Below are positions 35,861-48,237 of a stretch of DNA of 64,000 nucleotides, one piece after another. The position numbers and the translations under genes were made by a program. The notes beneath the pieces were generated by a model, which did not search any database, had not been told where the DNA came from, and saw only the letters and a list, made by a program, of their open reading frames with translations. The number at the start of each line of letters is the position of its first letter. Position 1 is the stretch's first letter. Origin of the DNA: Prostheceraeus crozeri (lineage: Eukaryota > Platyhelminthes > Polycladida > Euryleptidae); contig CAJQUW010009045.1 in assembly GCA_907163375.1 (NCBI GenBank), positions 124,001-188,000 of the forward strand. Direction: 5' to 3'.

Positions 35861-38639
35861 TCAGAACTGACATCACATCACACAAGCAACTTCGATGTTG
35901 AATTACAAAGTATCATGCAGCCTCTCAACACTTAAAATGCATGAATTATCAATGATGATCATTTTCACATTAGTAACACACGTTCAATAATTTTGAATGA
36001 CTTATAATGATAGCTCCATGTGTGTCAAGGACGTCTGAAGTGGAAGAATTCTGCAAGTCTCCTTTACTGTAGAGCCGAATGGAGACTTACAAATATTTGC
36101 TCTAATAGTATAAGTAGCTCAGATAAAAAAAAATTGTGATATAATTAAGCTTGCGTGATAAATGCGATTAATCATTATTAACTTAGATTTTAAACTAATT
36201 ACGATATAGAAGACCTGATGGGTTCAACCCACAAAGCAAGACGCATGAAAATGTTGAATGATTTTCGTCGGATACATGAACAGTGTGATAAAGATTTCTT
36301 ACACCAAATCATTCAACTGTAAGCCATCTACTCGCATTGCAGTCATTGTTGTAATGAAAGCTCAGATTTTTCACTTATCCACGACTTGTCAGAACTTTCA
36401 TTTTCATCTGATAGGCATCGTTAACTGTACACTTAAGTGTACCTCAATAAATGGTTCATTGTGCTGCATTTCATCACCATGCACAAATGGGTCAACATCC
36501 TCCAAGTTCTTGTGCAATAATTCGGTGAAATGAGTGGTCGAGAAACATCGAAATCTATATACATAATAGCAGATTAGATTGATTCAAGGCTTTTTCCTTC
36601 ACCACGTGTAAAAAGTCGATTTCTACTGCGAACCAATTCTAGATTTGAGATGCATAAAGGCCAAACTTGCTTTGATATTTTACTTCTTTATCGGCATTGA
36701 TGGAGGTAGAATTATTAATGATTGCTATATTAATTCAATTAACGAATATCAAACGGGAATATTCACACATATGAATATGGCATGATCCACTGAGCAATAA
36801 AGGATGGCTATAATGCACGTTGGTAGACCGCAAACATACAGTAAAGGCCTACATAAGAATTTTTGACAGGTGACTTTTTTGTGATAGAGTGAGCATTCTG
36901 AAGTACTGGCAGTGTAGCAACATATGAATATTTTTTATTTATGTTCAACCCTGTCTTTGTATGTTGATAGACTTCCTATTATTTGAAAATAGCGCCACTA
37001 TAAACAACTAAACGAATGAAAAATCCTCACATTAGGAACCTCAAATACCAACTTACAGGACAGCCCATCATTATTTTCTCACAAATGGAACACGTGAAAC
37101 CCGGATATAATCTATCAAAACAGTCAAATACATGCACTCAAAACTATTTGCAGTAAAAATCGAAAAATCGAGTCTTCACGAAAAGCAGCTGACTGAAAAT
37201 AGTGTGGGGACATTAGGGTCCTTCAGGAGTTAAACTAACAGTCAAAATTTCAAACGAAAGCTTGGTATATTAGAAATTTTGTTTTTTTTATTCCTGAGAA
37301 AGCCAGAGGCTATTTTTGACATTGTGTATAATATCCAGGAATGGCCAAACAATTACGTACTTTAATCACGATTGTCTACAGCAAGGAATTTAAGCATAGT
37401 TCATTTGAAATGAATGTGTGTATGTTTCCTGAGAATGCTTCGCATAACATGTATACATAAGCTTAGGTTTGATTTTACTTGATGTAGACTGGTTGCTTGG
37501 TGTCATAACAGCGAATCTCAAAACAGCGAACGGTGAAAGGTGAATACAAAAAAACATAGAAATTTCAAAATAGCGAAGTATGAAAATAGCGTACTATGCA
37601 ATGCTCGAGTGTTATGCAGAACTAAGTACATACTCGTATTAATATTTCATCTCAACATTTTAATAAGACCCTGTTTCCTTCAATCTACATGCATAGTTTT
37701 TGAATTTTTATACAGATGTGTTTCCTTTAAGGGAACACTAAATGCAAAAATTGCATCCTTAAAATAATCCTGCTAGCAAAATGAAGTAGGATCGACATGG
37801 TCAATAACTAAGTTAAGTGAACCAAAAATTCAAAGTGAATAAAAGAAGAAGTTTGAAAAACACAGGCTGATCAATAACCGATTTATCATAAAAGCAAAGA
37901 CAATGTCGTCATACTATTAAAAAGAAACATTTCGAGATAGAATTGCGTTTACGGTGAACCACGTCATGGTAAGCTTTTATGGAAAAAGGTGTCATGGCTC
38001 ATGAATGATTTAAGAATTAAGAGTGGAATGAGAAGAATCTATGTAAACTGTGCGTGCAAGCTGGCAGCAGACGACAAAAACTTGCGAATCAGTAGAGATA
38101 GATAATTATAATGAGCGCCTATCTGCTAATGCAACCAAATGATTCAGGCAAATGTAAATTTGTAGGTCAAATGCGTGTGCATAGCGGGCTCTATTCCTTA
38201 CTTGAACGAGCATTTAGTTAAATTTTCGGTACAATAATTTCTAGGTGGCAAGTCAGAATCAAGGCTCAATAATGATAGAAAATAGGCTACTACAATTTTA
38301 AAGAGCAATAAGCCTATACCGAAGACAGCAAAGAAAAGTCACAAAAGTTACAACACGCAGTCGGTGACTTTCTTCAAGGACTCCCATTCCACATCTCTGG
38401 AGTCAAATACGGCCTTCGGATCGTTGAATGATGTGCAGAAGTTCCACTGAGATGGAGATATTGAACATCAATCATTCTACACAAACAAGAGCAACATATT
38501 AATCAGGGGCTTATCCTGTTGGGATTCTGTGGGGACACCCACAGGTTTCTCTGTAGGTATGGGGTGCCCCCAAACATCAATCCCCACGGCAACCCTGGTA
38601 GAAATTCGATTATGTTCAAGATTATCTTTGATATTTTAG
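35861..38639. other. MADF intron, no gene
   Basis: No exon recognised. A G-rich block at 38519-38600 (GGGATTCTGTGGGGAC and GGTATGGGGTG) repeats, in the same direction, one at 35732-35845 next to Penelope copy A. Confidence 0.4.
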
Positions 38640-40206
38640 ACAGCATTTTGGATGAGGATTGAAATGCATAGTGAAACCAAATTGAAGATACATGGAAGCA
38701 ATCTGTGGTGATTGGTGCTGTTGTTGTTAGTGTTTATGATGCACTCCATATGAGTCTTGCCATTTTCAAGATGTGCCGGAACTCTAGTAAGAAGAGGGGA
38801 TAGTAATTTTGACATTAACCATGAGAGTCGCTTCGTCGGCCCATTACAGTTGGAGACAATTTGTCGAATGCAAAATTCAATGCATGGCTTACGTGTCTTG
38901 AATTCTATGTGCAATTCTGCAGATTTGCCCATCAATATCGATCGAAAGCGTTCTAGAAAATTGAGACAACTTAAATCCAGAAAACGGAGACATAATGAAA
39001 TACCCATGGGACTCGAGGCTAAAAATGACACCTTCTGACACAGAAAATGAAGACAATCTGAAACGATAGTACTTTCAAGTGAAAGATATCAGACTCAAAG
39101 AACACAGTAGAACGGAATTCAACAATCTCACATGCGAAGAACAACAGACTTTAAAAAATCTGAAAAGTGAACCCTTTAATTTTTTACAAAGTGATCAGGG
39201 ATATGAATTCTGCCTAGTAAACAGACAAGAAACATGAAAGAAAAAATCTCTTCGTTTTTTTACAGAATTTTCACCCCCAGCACAGCTATGAGCCATGAAC
39301 GAAGCTAGGGGTTACTCAATGAAAAGTAGCAAATTGCGTTATTTTAAATAAATAAAAGGAAAAAACAGATCTTCTAATCTGATTAAACTGTCCCCATCAG
39401 AAACCTGTTCGCACGCCTTTTGAAAGTATCAAGATTGTATTGGTCAGGGAAAGTGGTCTGGGGAAGCTGATTCCAAAGATGTGCCGTGCAAATACAAAAG
39501 CTTTTCGAGCGACTCACAGTGCGTGCGCGTTCTAAGCTCGCATGATAGCATGTGAGTGCATTAGCTCTGCGTGTGCTTCTCGAGAAGATCTTAGGTTTTT
39601 AGGTAAGCACTCATTTACTGCAGAGCTGCTTCTACCGAAATAGTACCTGTAGAAGAGACTGAGTGAAGCAACATCCTGTCTGACGAAGAGGGGCTGCAAC
39701 TTGTTAACAATGATTCGTTCATTATGATTCACATTTACCAATGTGTGCGGAAATGGCAATGGTGAAAAACGAAAGAAACCGAATACAAGAGAGGCACAGT
39801 AGTCCCACAAACCAGCAGAAACGTCAGCAAGAACCTAAGAGAACACTTTCAAACTATCGTTTCCTACGTAACTACATTGAGCAATAAAAGCGTAATAACA
39901 ATCGACAAAGACGCAGACCAAAACTACATATTTTTGAAGCTACCATTCTTATCAGATGAAGCGGACAGACGATTGAAACAAATATCTTCCCCGTGAAGAG
40001 ATCAACTTGTGAATCGCATTTCAGACACAAACCCCGAGTAGTAATCTCCGGAAAAGCACTGAACCCCCCCCCCATATACACGTACATGCGATTAAGTACA
40101 CCAATCAGACATCAGACCTCTACACCAAAGGATAAAGGAGAACATTGCTCGTCCCGAACCGTCTGTATACCGCCATCTACGAAAATGTAATGCGAATATA
40201 ATAAGA
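38640..40206 (+). mobile_element. Penelope-like element copy B, deleted and interrupted
   Basis: At 39115-39235 the plus strand encodes EFNNLTCEEQQTLKNLKSEP then FNFLQSDQGYEF, the N-terminal lead-in of Penelope reverse transcriptases (LTxEExxxLxxLK, then DxG). The polymerase core is missing. The tail 39717-40206 matches copy A inverted, almost base for base in the inner 350 bp and less well further out. A LINE tail was inserted at 39257-39713. Upstream, 38757-39038 is an open frame of 93 residues that may be its N-terminal extension. Confidence 0.6.
39257..39713 (-). pseudogene. LINE C-terminal fragment inserted in Penelope copy B
   Basis: Minus strand: RQDVASLSLFYRYYFGRSS then a Leu-Pro-Lys and Ser-Arg-rich end, the close of a jockey/L2-type reverse transcriptase, plus its tail. 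It is similar to 32190-32650. TTCGTT stands on both sides (39251-39256 and 39714-39719), and copy A shows the uninterrupted site CTCTCGTTCATTATG, so the insertion point is well supported. Confidence 0.75.
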
Positions 40207-42426
40207 ACAAAGATACTTGCCACAGATTCAGACACATATAGAGGCCATTTTTAATCAATGTCCCCCATTTAACTCAAGAGATGAATTATATTGTCTTGTG
40301 AATTTTATATTTCCATGTCTTCCTAGCTTTGCTCTTCTTTTTGTATGCCTGACACACGCTGTGAAGCCGAAATATTGGCTATTTTCAACCACAATTTGCA
40401 GCCTCAGGCTTTTACATCAATTTCAATCATTTTGGTTATTATGCTGCTAAAAAATAACTTTGATATTTTTCATTATCTCAGTTCTGTTTCTTTGACATAA
40501 TTGCATTTTGTTAAAATAATATGTAGTCAGCTGATCAACTGATTCACAGAAAATAGAATAAATCAAATTCCGTGGAATGCATTTCGTTCCCGTTCAATTT
40601 CATTCAAGAAGTTTAGTCGCTTTCGATAGATTTAAAAATATAGCACACAACACAATAAATTGGTAAATGAGATTTTTTTTTCTTTTCTAATGCTAGGAAA
40701 TATCAATAGACAGATTATTTCTTCTTTCCGGTGCACTTAATATTATTGAATTCATTCCAAAATATTCAAGCAAGCAAAACAGCATGACCTCTGGCTATTA
40801 TAATCTATCTATAAGCATGCCTCCCTTTCTATAATTCTTAAGACTACAATAATTCTCAACTACAGTCCGACAGCGATAAAGAGAATTGGCATCAAGTGTG
40901 TTACATAGAGCCAGCTTAGGTCCATCCTAGTGTATTCCAAGACAATCATAGTCAATGGATATAGATCATTTGTGACTGCATATAACTGAATAGAATAAAA
41001 TGATTTTTCACTGGAGGAAGGATCAAACCTCTGAGACCGCCCAGGTAATAGCTTAAATCGATATTAAAACATTAGCTAAACCTTCTTAGCAAACACATGC
41101 CAAAATGAGGTGCTTTAAAAGTTCGCGACATTTGGAACAAAATCAGTTGAATTAGGGGGCGGTTTCACGATGTCAACTGCTACAAAAAAACCTCTGTTGA
41201 TTTATTGAAATTGATATTTTCTGAGTAGCAGAGCTTTTGCATTTGTTCACTATTTATATTTCATCCACTCCTATCAGAACTAGGCCTACCAGATCCGTAA
41301 CTGTTGCACTTTTAGACCTTGAAAACAGATGTGATCTCAAACTCATCAATAACTACTGTGAAAACCTGGTCAGCCATCTACTTTTGGTGTAAACCTATGA
41401 ATAAATGATAGTTTTCACACAGAGCTCTCCATATTTATACATAATTTTCGATTTTAACGAATTTTCACACATTTTTGCATTTTTCATTGCTTTTTCATAT
41501 ATTTCTTTCATGAATATTTCATATTTCTACCGAGTTGTTCACACAGGCCAACCAGTCACGTGCGATCATGTACGAAAGCAAAATACTCACATTTGCGGTC
41601 TTCTAACATAGTGCACATGTCTAAGCGTGATAATAATAATAATGTATAATTATAACCCACTTTCGAAAGACAGTTCCAAGAGGTCACAAATTTCTTAAAC
41701 AAATGGTTTTTCAGTCTTTTTGACGTAGATGGTACTAGAGTGGGAACGAATGTCAGCTGGCAGTTGATTCCATTAAGTTGCAGCAACAACAGAAAATGTG
41801 CGATCGCCGTGAGTGATGTTGGTGGTCTAATTGAGTGATGCAAACAATAAATGCGTGAATTTTAAGCATAATCTACAATCATCTCAAAACATGTACAAAA
41901 TCATTTATCATCAGATAACAAACAATTTTTGAAATGGCCTATCTACGATGCTTACTCTAATTCGATTGAAATGAAATATCACGTGCCGAGTCATGAACAT
42001 ATATCAAAAGTGATGATTCTACATGGACATGAGCGCTTGATATATCATTATCAGTAGAAAAAGTGAAATAGGAAAACAGGGCCCCGCAGTCCACTGAATC
42101 CACTGTCTGCCCGTCCCCCCTCTGCGGCTTAAAAATGCAATTCGATGTAATTTGATGATGGGAGCTGCTCATGGGGGCGGCTACGAAGCTAGGGCGTTCG
42201 GTACGGATAAGCGTTGATGATGTCGCGTCGCAGAGTTTCGGGTTCTGCAACTGGTAGTTTGAATAAGTGTTTTCAAAAGATGTGTGAGATACACATGTTT
42301 GGTACTTGAGCGCTGCTGTATTTTGGATTTTCAAGTGGTACGTTTGATTTTGACCTTTTGAGCACCGATGCGGACACTTGCGAAGGTGTTCGACTAGCAG
42401 CTGACAACACTGGCCCAACTACCCAA
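40207..42426. other. MADF intron, no gene
   Basis: AT-rich. A stretch at 41650-41850 has the look of a dispersed LINE or SINE tail (frameless, GC-richer), but I cannot name it. No exon seen. Confidence 0.4.
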
Positions 42427-42728
42427 GACGTGCATTGCACGTCATCGCTGTATTATGTTCCCATTGTTCACTCAGCATCAGGAAAGCTGCAGTTATGAGC
42501 GAGTGACGTACTGGTTGGTCTCTGTAGCACATTGGTTAAGTGCTTGGTCTGCGATCTTCTGGTCCAGAGGTCGAGCCCCGAAAGTGTCATTGGAAGTCGA
42601 CAGGAAGGGAATCCGGACAAAAGATCACAACGCTCTATATTAAACTCTGATTGTATCAGAACCTTTCAAGCCCCCAGTATGAGGGAGTAGTGACGTTAAA
42701 CCATTCATTGACGTGCACTGCACGTCAT
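42427..42728 (+). repeat. tRNA-derived SINE with flanking 19-bp repeats
   Basis: A-box TAGCACATTGGTTAAGTGC (42525-42543) and B-box GAGGTCGAGCCCC (42568-42580) form a tRNA-like head, and the tail ends near GTGACGTTAAACC. The block is framed by GACGTGCATTGCACGTCAT (42427-42445) and GACGTGCACTGCACGTCAT (42710-42728), one mismatch. These may be the target duplication, though about 70 bp of other sequence separates the left copy from the tRNA-like head. Confidence 0.55.
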
Positions 42729-42986
42729 GGGTAGTTGATCAGTGTAACAGATTTGGCTTCGGTGCTCAAGGGGGTTAAGAGACACTTTATTCCCTAAACA
42801 TCGCGTTCTCACTTAAGTCTATAATAGATTGGATTCCAAACTGACGTAAAATGCTTCATAAAGAAAAGTTCATTCAATTATCGACGCATAAGATCCTAAA
42901 ATAATGTCCAATACATTTAACAAAATCGGCTCACCTAGAACTTTTATTTTAATGAAGATTCTGACTATTTTATCTTTTCATTTCAG

Positions 42987-43316
42987 AGATACTTTTACGA
43001 GGAGGAAGATGACGAAAAATATATATTTCCTCCGAGTACTAGCACAGCAGCAATGAAATCAGAAATCGAAGAGAGCAAGGTACATTTAAGCATGCCCGGA
43101 GAAAAGCACTTCAAGAGAAGTGACGATAAATTCGACATCTTTGGCAAAATGGTGGCGTTTTCTCTCAGAGAGATAGAAAATCAGACACAAGAGCTTTGTG
43201 CAGAACGTCTTATTCACGAAGCAATATTTCAGGCACGATTGAGCAATTTACAGTCCACTTCTTACATCGGCAACTTGAGAACATTCTGTGAATCTTTGAA
43301 ACAGGAGGATATTTGA
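42987..43316 (+). CDS. MADF-domain protein, exon 2
   Basis: After the acceptor TTTTCATTTCAG the frame continues in phase 0 from exon 1 as RYFYEEEDDEKYIFPPSTST and ends with a stop at 43314-43316. An acidic patch is followed by KFDIFGKMVAFSLREIEN and AERLIHEAIFQARLSNLQ. This C-terminal motif (FG, then VA, then a helix with I/L every third or fourth residue) is in the position where many MADF proteins carry a BESS-type protein-interaction motif. The whole protein would be 234 residues. Nothing is broken in either exon. Confidence 0.8.
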   Translation, partial: RYFYEEEDDEKYIFPPSTSTAAMKSEIEESKVHLSMPGEKHFKRSDDKFDIFGKMVAFSLREIENQTQELCAERLIHEAIFQARLSNLQSTSYIGNLRTFCESLKQEDI

Positions 43317-44239
43317 CTGATTTTCTATTTCTTTATGCTCTGAAATTATATCCAATTTACTAAAAGTCGGCTTTCTTCTACATGTGAGTCGGGTTCTACG
43401 AGACCAAAAACTTCTACAACCTTCATAATATTGAGGAGCTTAGTCACTCATGCCAACAGTAGTCTAGCCTCTATCTAATGTGTTTAAGATTTAACTTCGA
43501 GATTTTCAGTAACTCCTTCTTCTAAGCGCCATTTTCATCTTAGAGGTTGGAGGTCATCTGTCACAATTCCGACGCATTCGACGATGCAGTTCCTGTCCTC
43601 TTTCATGTCATCCATCCGTATTCGTAGCTTCTTCCTTTGACCCTTCTCCAGCACATTTTCCCCAATAACACCGATGAAAGGAATCCTCCTGCTCATTCAG
43701 CAACCCATTTTAAAATAAATCAGTTCTAAAAATTACTGATTTCCGCTATCAGACACCACCTTGACGTTTCTTATGGTGAAATAGATGTGCGAAACTACTT
43801 ATTTAATGATTAGAATGCTAAATCTAATAATATGTTATATAATTTTCTTGACAACGGTTAGTAAATAGTGAGTATACCAAATACATTTTTAGGTCATCGT
43901 CGACATAGAGAAAAAATTGAGCTTATCGCTGTTACATCGTATGTGCATGAATAATAACTTTACTGGAGTATGCATTCTCACATAGACCTAAACGTGTTCA
44001 ATTTCTTTAATCTGAAAAATGGCATGGATTCTTAACAATGTGCACACCGACCTATCGTTAACGTATAAAATATCCCAACTTATGTCACCTGACTCATCAA
44101 CATGGATTGACAAAAAGCGTTATACGGGAATAGAAGCAGAGAGTCTCCCACAGCAATTGAAAAGGTAGCCATTGCGCATCAAGAAAGAACCAATCAAAAT
44201 GCACCAATTATGACAGCGAATAGAGTTTACAACACTCTA
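43317..44239. other. 3' flank of the MADF gene
   Basis: No gene seen. Contains the 3' untranslated region, whose end could not be fixed. Confidence 0.4.
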
Positions 44240-44354
44240 AATGGAATGAACGACAGATAAAATTGCCATGCTAAAGATGTGCGGCAGGGAGGACTCGATC
44301 CCATGACCCTAGACTATCCAGATCTGTCGCTCAGACAATCCGAGCTATGGCGGC
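44240..44354 (-). repeat. tRNA-derived SINE copy
   Basis: Second copy of the family at 1545-1661. The tRNA-like head on the minus strand starts GCCGCCATAGCTCGGATTG and ends GGATCGAGTCCTCCCTGCCGC, followed by the same ACATCTTTAGCATGGCAATT body. It has drifted well away from the other copy in the anticodon arm. Confidence 0.6.
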
Positions 44355-44479
44355 TTACATGCGACCGATGTCTAATGGTAGGCATCACACATCAGATGCT
44401 CATCTTTATCGGTCACCAATCCCACATTACTCCGGGGTGGGCCGCATCGTCCTCTTCCATCTAACGCGATCTAGGGCCA

Positions 44480-45290
44480 GATTGAGGGTTATCCCTTCTC
44501 GCTCCAAATCCTCTTCAATGACATTTTCCCATGACGTTGGTGGAAGCCTCTTCTTCGTTTACCAGATATTGGTTGATGCAGGACTGTTTGAGCTATGTGA
44601 TCGTTCGGTCTTCTTCTGACCTGTCTGTACCATGCAAGTCGCTTGTATTCTATGAATCTCGATGACTGGTACTCTCATCTCTCGCCGGATCTCTTCATTC
44701 TCTACTCGGTTCCGGAGGGTTAAACCTTGACATCGCCTGAGCACCTTCATTGCGGTCACTATCAGCCACCATCATTCACTGCATCTTTCTTCCTCTGTGC
44801 CCAACACTCTTAAGTCATTGCCGGTCGCATTATGGTCTGGTAGATCTTTGATTTCACCTTGAGAGGAACTCCGACTTATTGTCCACTTTGTCGTAGATAA
44901 CTCCTGTTGCTTTCCTTCGACCTTTCCATCCTGTCTGTATGCGATTTTTGATGGCCTGCTCGCAAGTAAGTAGATGTTTAGTCTAAGAGTGAACCGAGAT
45001 ATTTAAACTTCTTAACTGATGGGAGCGGTGTTCCATCCAATTGGATTTCTTTGTTCGCAGCGGTAAGGAGGTATTCACTCTCACTTCTACTGATTCGGAG
45101 ACCATTTCTTTCCAGTGCATTGCGCCACAGCTCAAGCCTGTTTTGTATTGATGTTTTAGAATCCCCACAAATCGCGATATTATCGGAACAGAGCATTTCT
45201 TTTTGGAAGACTACTCTGCAGATGCCCAGTTATCAGATCAAGGACCAATACAAAAATATATGGATTCAACGCCGGATCCCTAGTTGAGCC
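44480..45290 (-). pseudogene. RTE-like LINE reverse-transcriptase fragment
   Basis: Minus strand: LCSDNIAICGDSKTSIQNRL, then GLRISRSESEYL, then KKFKYLGSLLD (45196-44978), the polymerase motif C region (normally F/YADDI) and what follows. Further down, 44759-44559 has LRRCQGLTLRNRVENEEIR. The active-site Asp pair is changed to SDN, and the frame is broken between the two parts. Confidence 0.6.
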
Positions 45291-47041
45291 TAACAGTGAC
45301 CTCGAACGGTAGAGTGCAATCAAAGAGCAAGTACATTAGGCAGAGTTAACAACTCAGCATTAATGAAATCCCTACTGTGAACCTAAGTTCGATTTTATTA
45401 AATGAACTCGAGTTTGACTCAGTACCAAATGTATATAATATATACATTATATAGATATACATTATATACAATATATAGTATAATACTCTGTACCAAATAT
45501 GGTACAGCTTTGAAGAAATTAACACGGAATTGACTGATCATCGCAATACAGAAGAATAGTATTTTACTAATTCTCCGTGTCATGACAACCTTAAAGAGGC
45601 ATTGTTCTTTAAATTAGCTGCGATGGATGTGCCTTACATCAATACTCAGTCTCGTTAATAGAAGCACTTTCTTGAGGTTGATCATGTCACGTAAACTACC
45701 GGCACGGAAAGAACAAAACACCACATCAAAGATAATGATCATAATGAACTTAAAGGATGTAAATGAGTCCGCAACAATATTCAGATTCAGATAAGAAATT
45801 AAGCGTAATTTGGTGAATCATACAACTATGAAAAATTGCATCAATCCACAATTAAACATAGTTGACTTCTAACTGCATAGAGTATTATGATTCTATTGTA
45901 ACCGTATAACTCAATTTTATACAGTGATTTCTATAGACCGCAGGATGCAGTGTGCTACTTAATAATTTGGACAAGAGGCTTGACCTAGCAGATCCATTTA
46001 ACCCGGTGGAAAATAACTGTATTAATTAGATCTAGCAAGTTAACAAACTTAAAATTTGAGCCAAGAAGCAGAATAAGATCTCAACTTTTGTATGAAGACT
46101 TGAATTGTAATGCGGTTCATGAAATTGCCTTTTTATAATCAGCTAAAATCTGTGTTTCATTGGGAATTGGGATACTTGTTAGTAAATTTTCATTCGTTCT
46201 GATATCCAATCAGTTTCATACTACCTATGTATTGAAGTCTGAAGTACCAAATCGCTACTATGTAAACACAGGAATAATTTTCAAAAATTGATCAAATATT
46301 CTTAGCCCGCAGGAACGTAATCTCCCTAAAAAGACAATCAGTTGATACAAAAGTCTCCACTGTCTACTGATATTTTTTTGAGTCGACAGACACTCTGTAT
46401 ACTATATGCTTACTCCATGAGTGCAACCATATTCATACACTTGATGTCATAGCATCTATAATCAGTGAATAAAGATTTCGTCACAGTTGTGAATGAAATA
46501 AAAATGATATAAGAAGCTTCAGAGTATGTCTAACGACTGTGTTAAGACTTGCTAGCCACACAAGTTTCTTCTTTTGAGTGAAGTATTGTTAAAATCTAAC
46601 TGGTAACAAACATCATCTGACAGATATGCAGTGCAGACTTTTTCGATGGAGAATGCCAGCACCCAGCTTTACTGCTCCTTACACCAGGCAGTATTGTGGG
46701 CATACCATCAGATGTCTCGGGATGTTGCTATCCGGTTCCATTCCCGATTGCGTCTCCATCCAAATGTCTTATTCAGCTAGTCGTGGGAGTGCTTAGCCAC
46801 ATCGCAGTAATACTTGAAGTTGCAAGATTTCATGTAATGTATAAGCAAAATGATAAGAGAACGACAAGCAAATAGTCTTCTTCAATAAATTTCTCAATAA
46901 TAAATAAACTCAATAATTATAAATCATGTAGGCCTATGAAAAAATTTCTCTTCATGTCTTCAATCATCATATCGATGTCGCAAGATAGGCTAAGTAATAT
47001 GGCAACTCCATAACACCGGTATCTAATTAAAAATAGTCTTT
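45291..47041. other. No gene recognised
   Basis: AT-rich. 45428-45485 is a TATA/ATAT-type palindromic simple sequence. Nothing else was recognised. Confidence 0.45.
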
Positions 47042-47873
47042 TAAATAAAAACAAAAGCCACTTTTGATTTTAAGTTCAATTGGCGCAACATGTTTCGGCC
47101 AGCTCTCCTTCAGGTGAAACGCTGGACTGAGGTTACAACGATACAATTTGACACTAGTGAACACATGTTGACAGAAATCGATGCATGAGGCATGACAGAT
47201 GAAACACAGAAGCAAGCAAGAATATAAGCTGTAAAAGACTGATATCATTATTAATACTAAATGGCAGAGGACAATAGCGGCTATTGATCGGACGTTGAAA
47301 TGGAAAGTCATAATACTGCATTACAAGAAAGTCAAAATCAAAAGAGGAAGCCATAATACTGCATTACAAGTAAGTCAAAATCAATACTGCAAACATAAAA
47401 ATCAAAGATGATGCCCGCAAAGGTCAAAAGGAAGTAACATACAAAGTCATAATACTGTAGGAAAAAAAATGATAATAATAGTAACAAATTAATACTTACA
47501 AATTAAAAAGAATCAATAAATAAATAAAGTGAGATATGGTAGAATAAGACTCAACACATGGTCTTTTTGTACACACAAGTCAGGGCAAAATCTTTTGACT
47601 AACAAACCTTCGAAGATGTGTAATAACAGGCGCCGATTGCTTTAGAAGACAACTTTAAAACATGATAAAGCTCTTGTATAATGACAATTACAATGACGTT
47701 GCTTCTGTGTTTCATCTGTTATGCCTCATACATAGATTTCAGTCAAATTATGTTCACTAGTGTCAAATTGTATCGTTGCAACCTCAGTCCAGTGTTGCAC
47801 TTGAAGGAGAGCTGGCCGAAACATGTTGCGCCAATTAAACTTAAAATCAAATGTGGCTTTTCTTTTTATTCAT
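47042..47873. repeat. Inverted pair of Penelope-type terminal segments
   Basis: Arms 47042-47222 and 47695-47873 are inverted copies of about 180 bp with roughly 10% differences, separated by 470 bp. Each contains a block reading GGAGAGCTGGCCGAAACATG, close to the terminal repeats of Penelope-like elements, which often carry hammerhead-type ribozyme cores ending in GAAAC. No protein is encoded. Confidence 0.55.
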
Positions 47874-48237
47874 AAAATTTGTAAGGGATCAAGCTTTTTT
47901 GAAAATAGTTCTGCCATATTATGATGCTATTTAATTATTTGTGTAATCAGCGATTGCCTCAGGTAGTTGTCCACCAATAACTGCTTTCTATAACTATGAC
48001 TTACTCCTCTGCAAAAACTGATTGAATTTGATAAAAATTTCCAGCGCTTTGGAGATGACGAGACAGAAGAAGTCAACCGTGCAATCTGAATCAAGACATG
48101 CACTGTGGTCCACAACAATTTTATTCTTTGACAGGGTTCCACATTGAAGCTGTTCCATTCGCAACGGGAAATATAACATTGTTTTAGTAGACGCATGTCT
48201 ACCTTCATTAGGTGACTGAACGGGAGGTTTGTAAATT

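Noticed and set aside
42516-42592. A tRNA gene on the plus strand
   Set aside because: A- and B-boxes are present but the acceptor ends do not pair; treated as a SINE.
45428-45485. Promoter or origin in a TATA-rich palindrome
   Set aside because: Plain AT simple sequence with no gene nearby.
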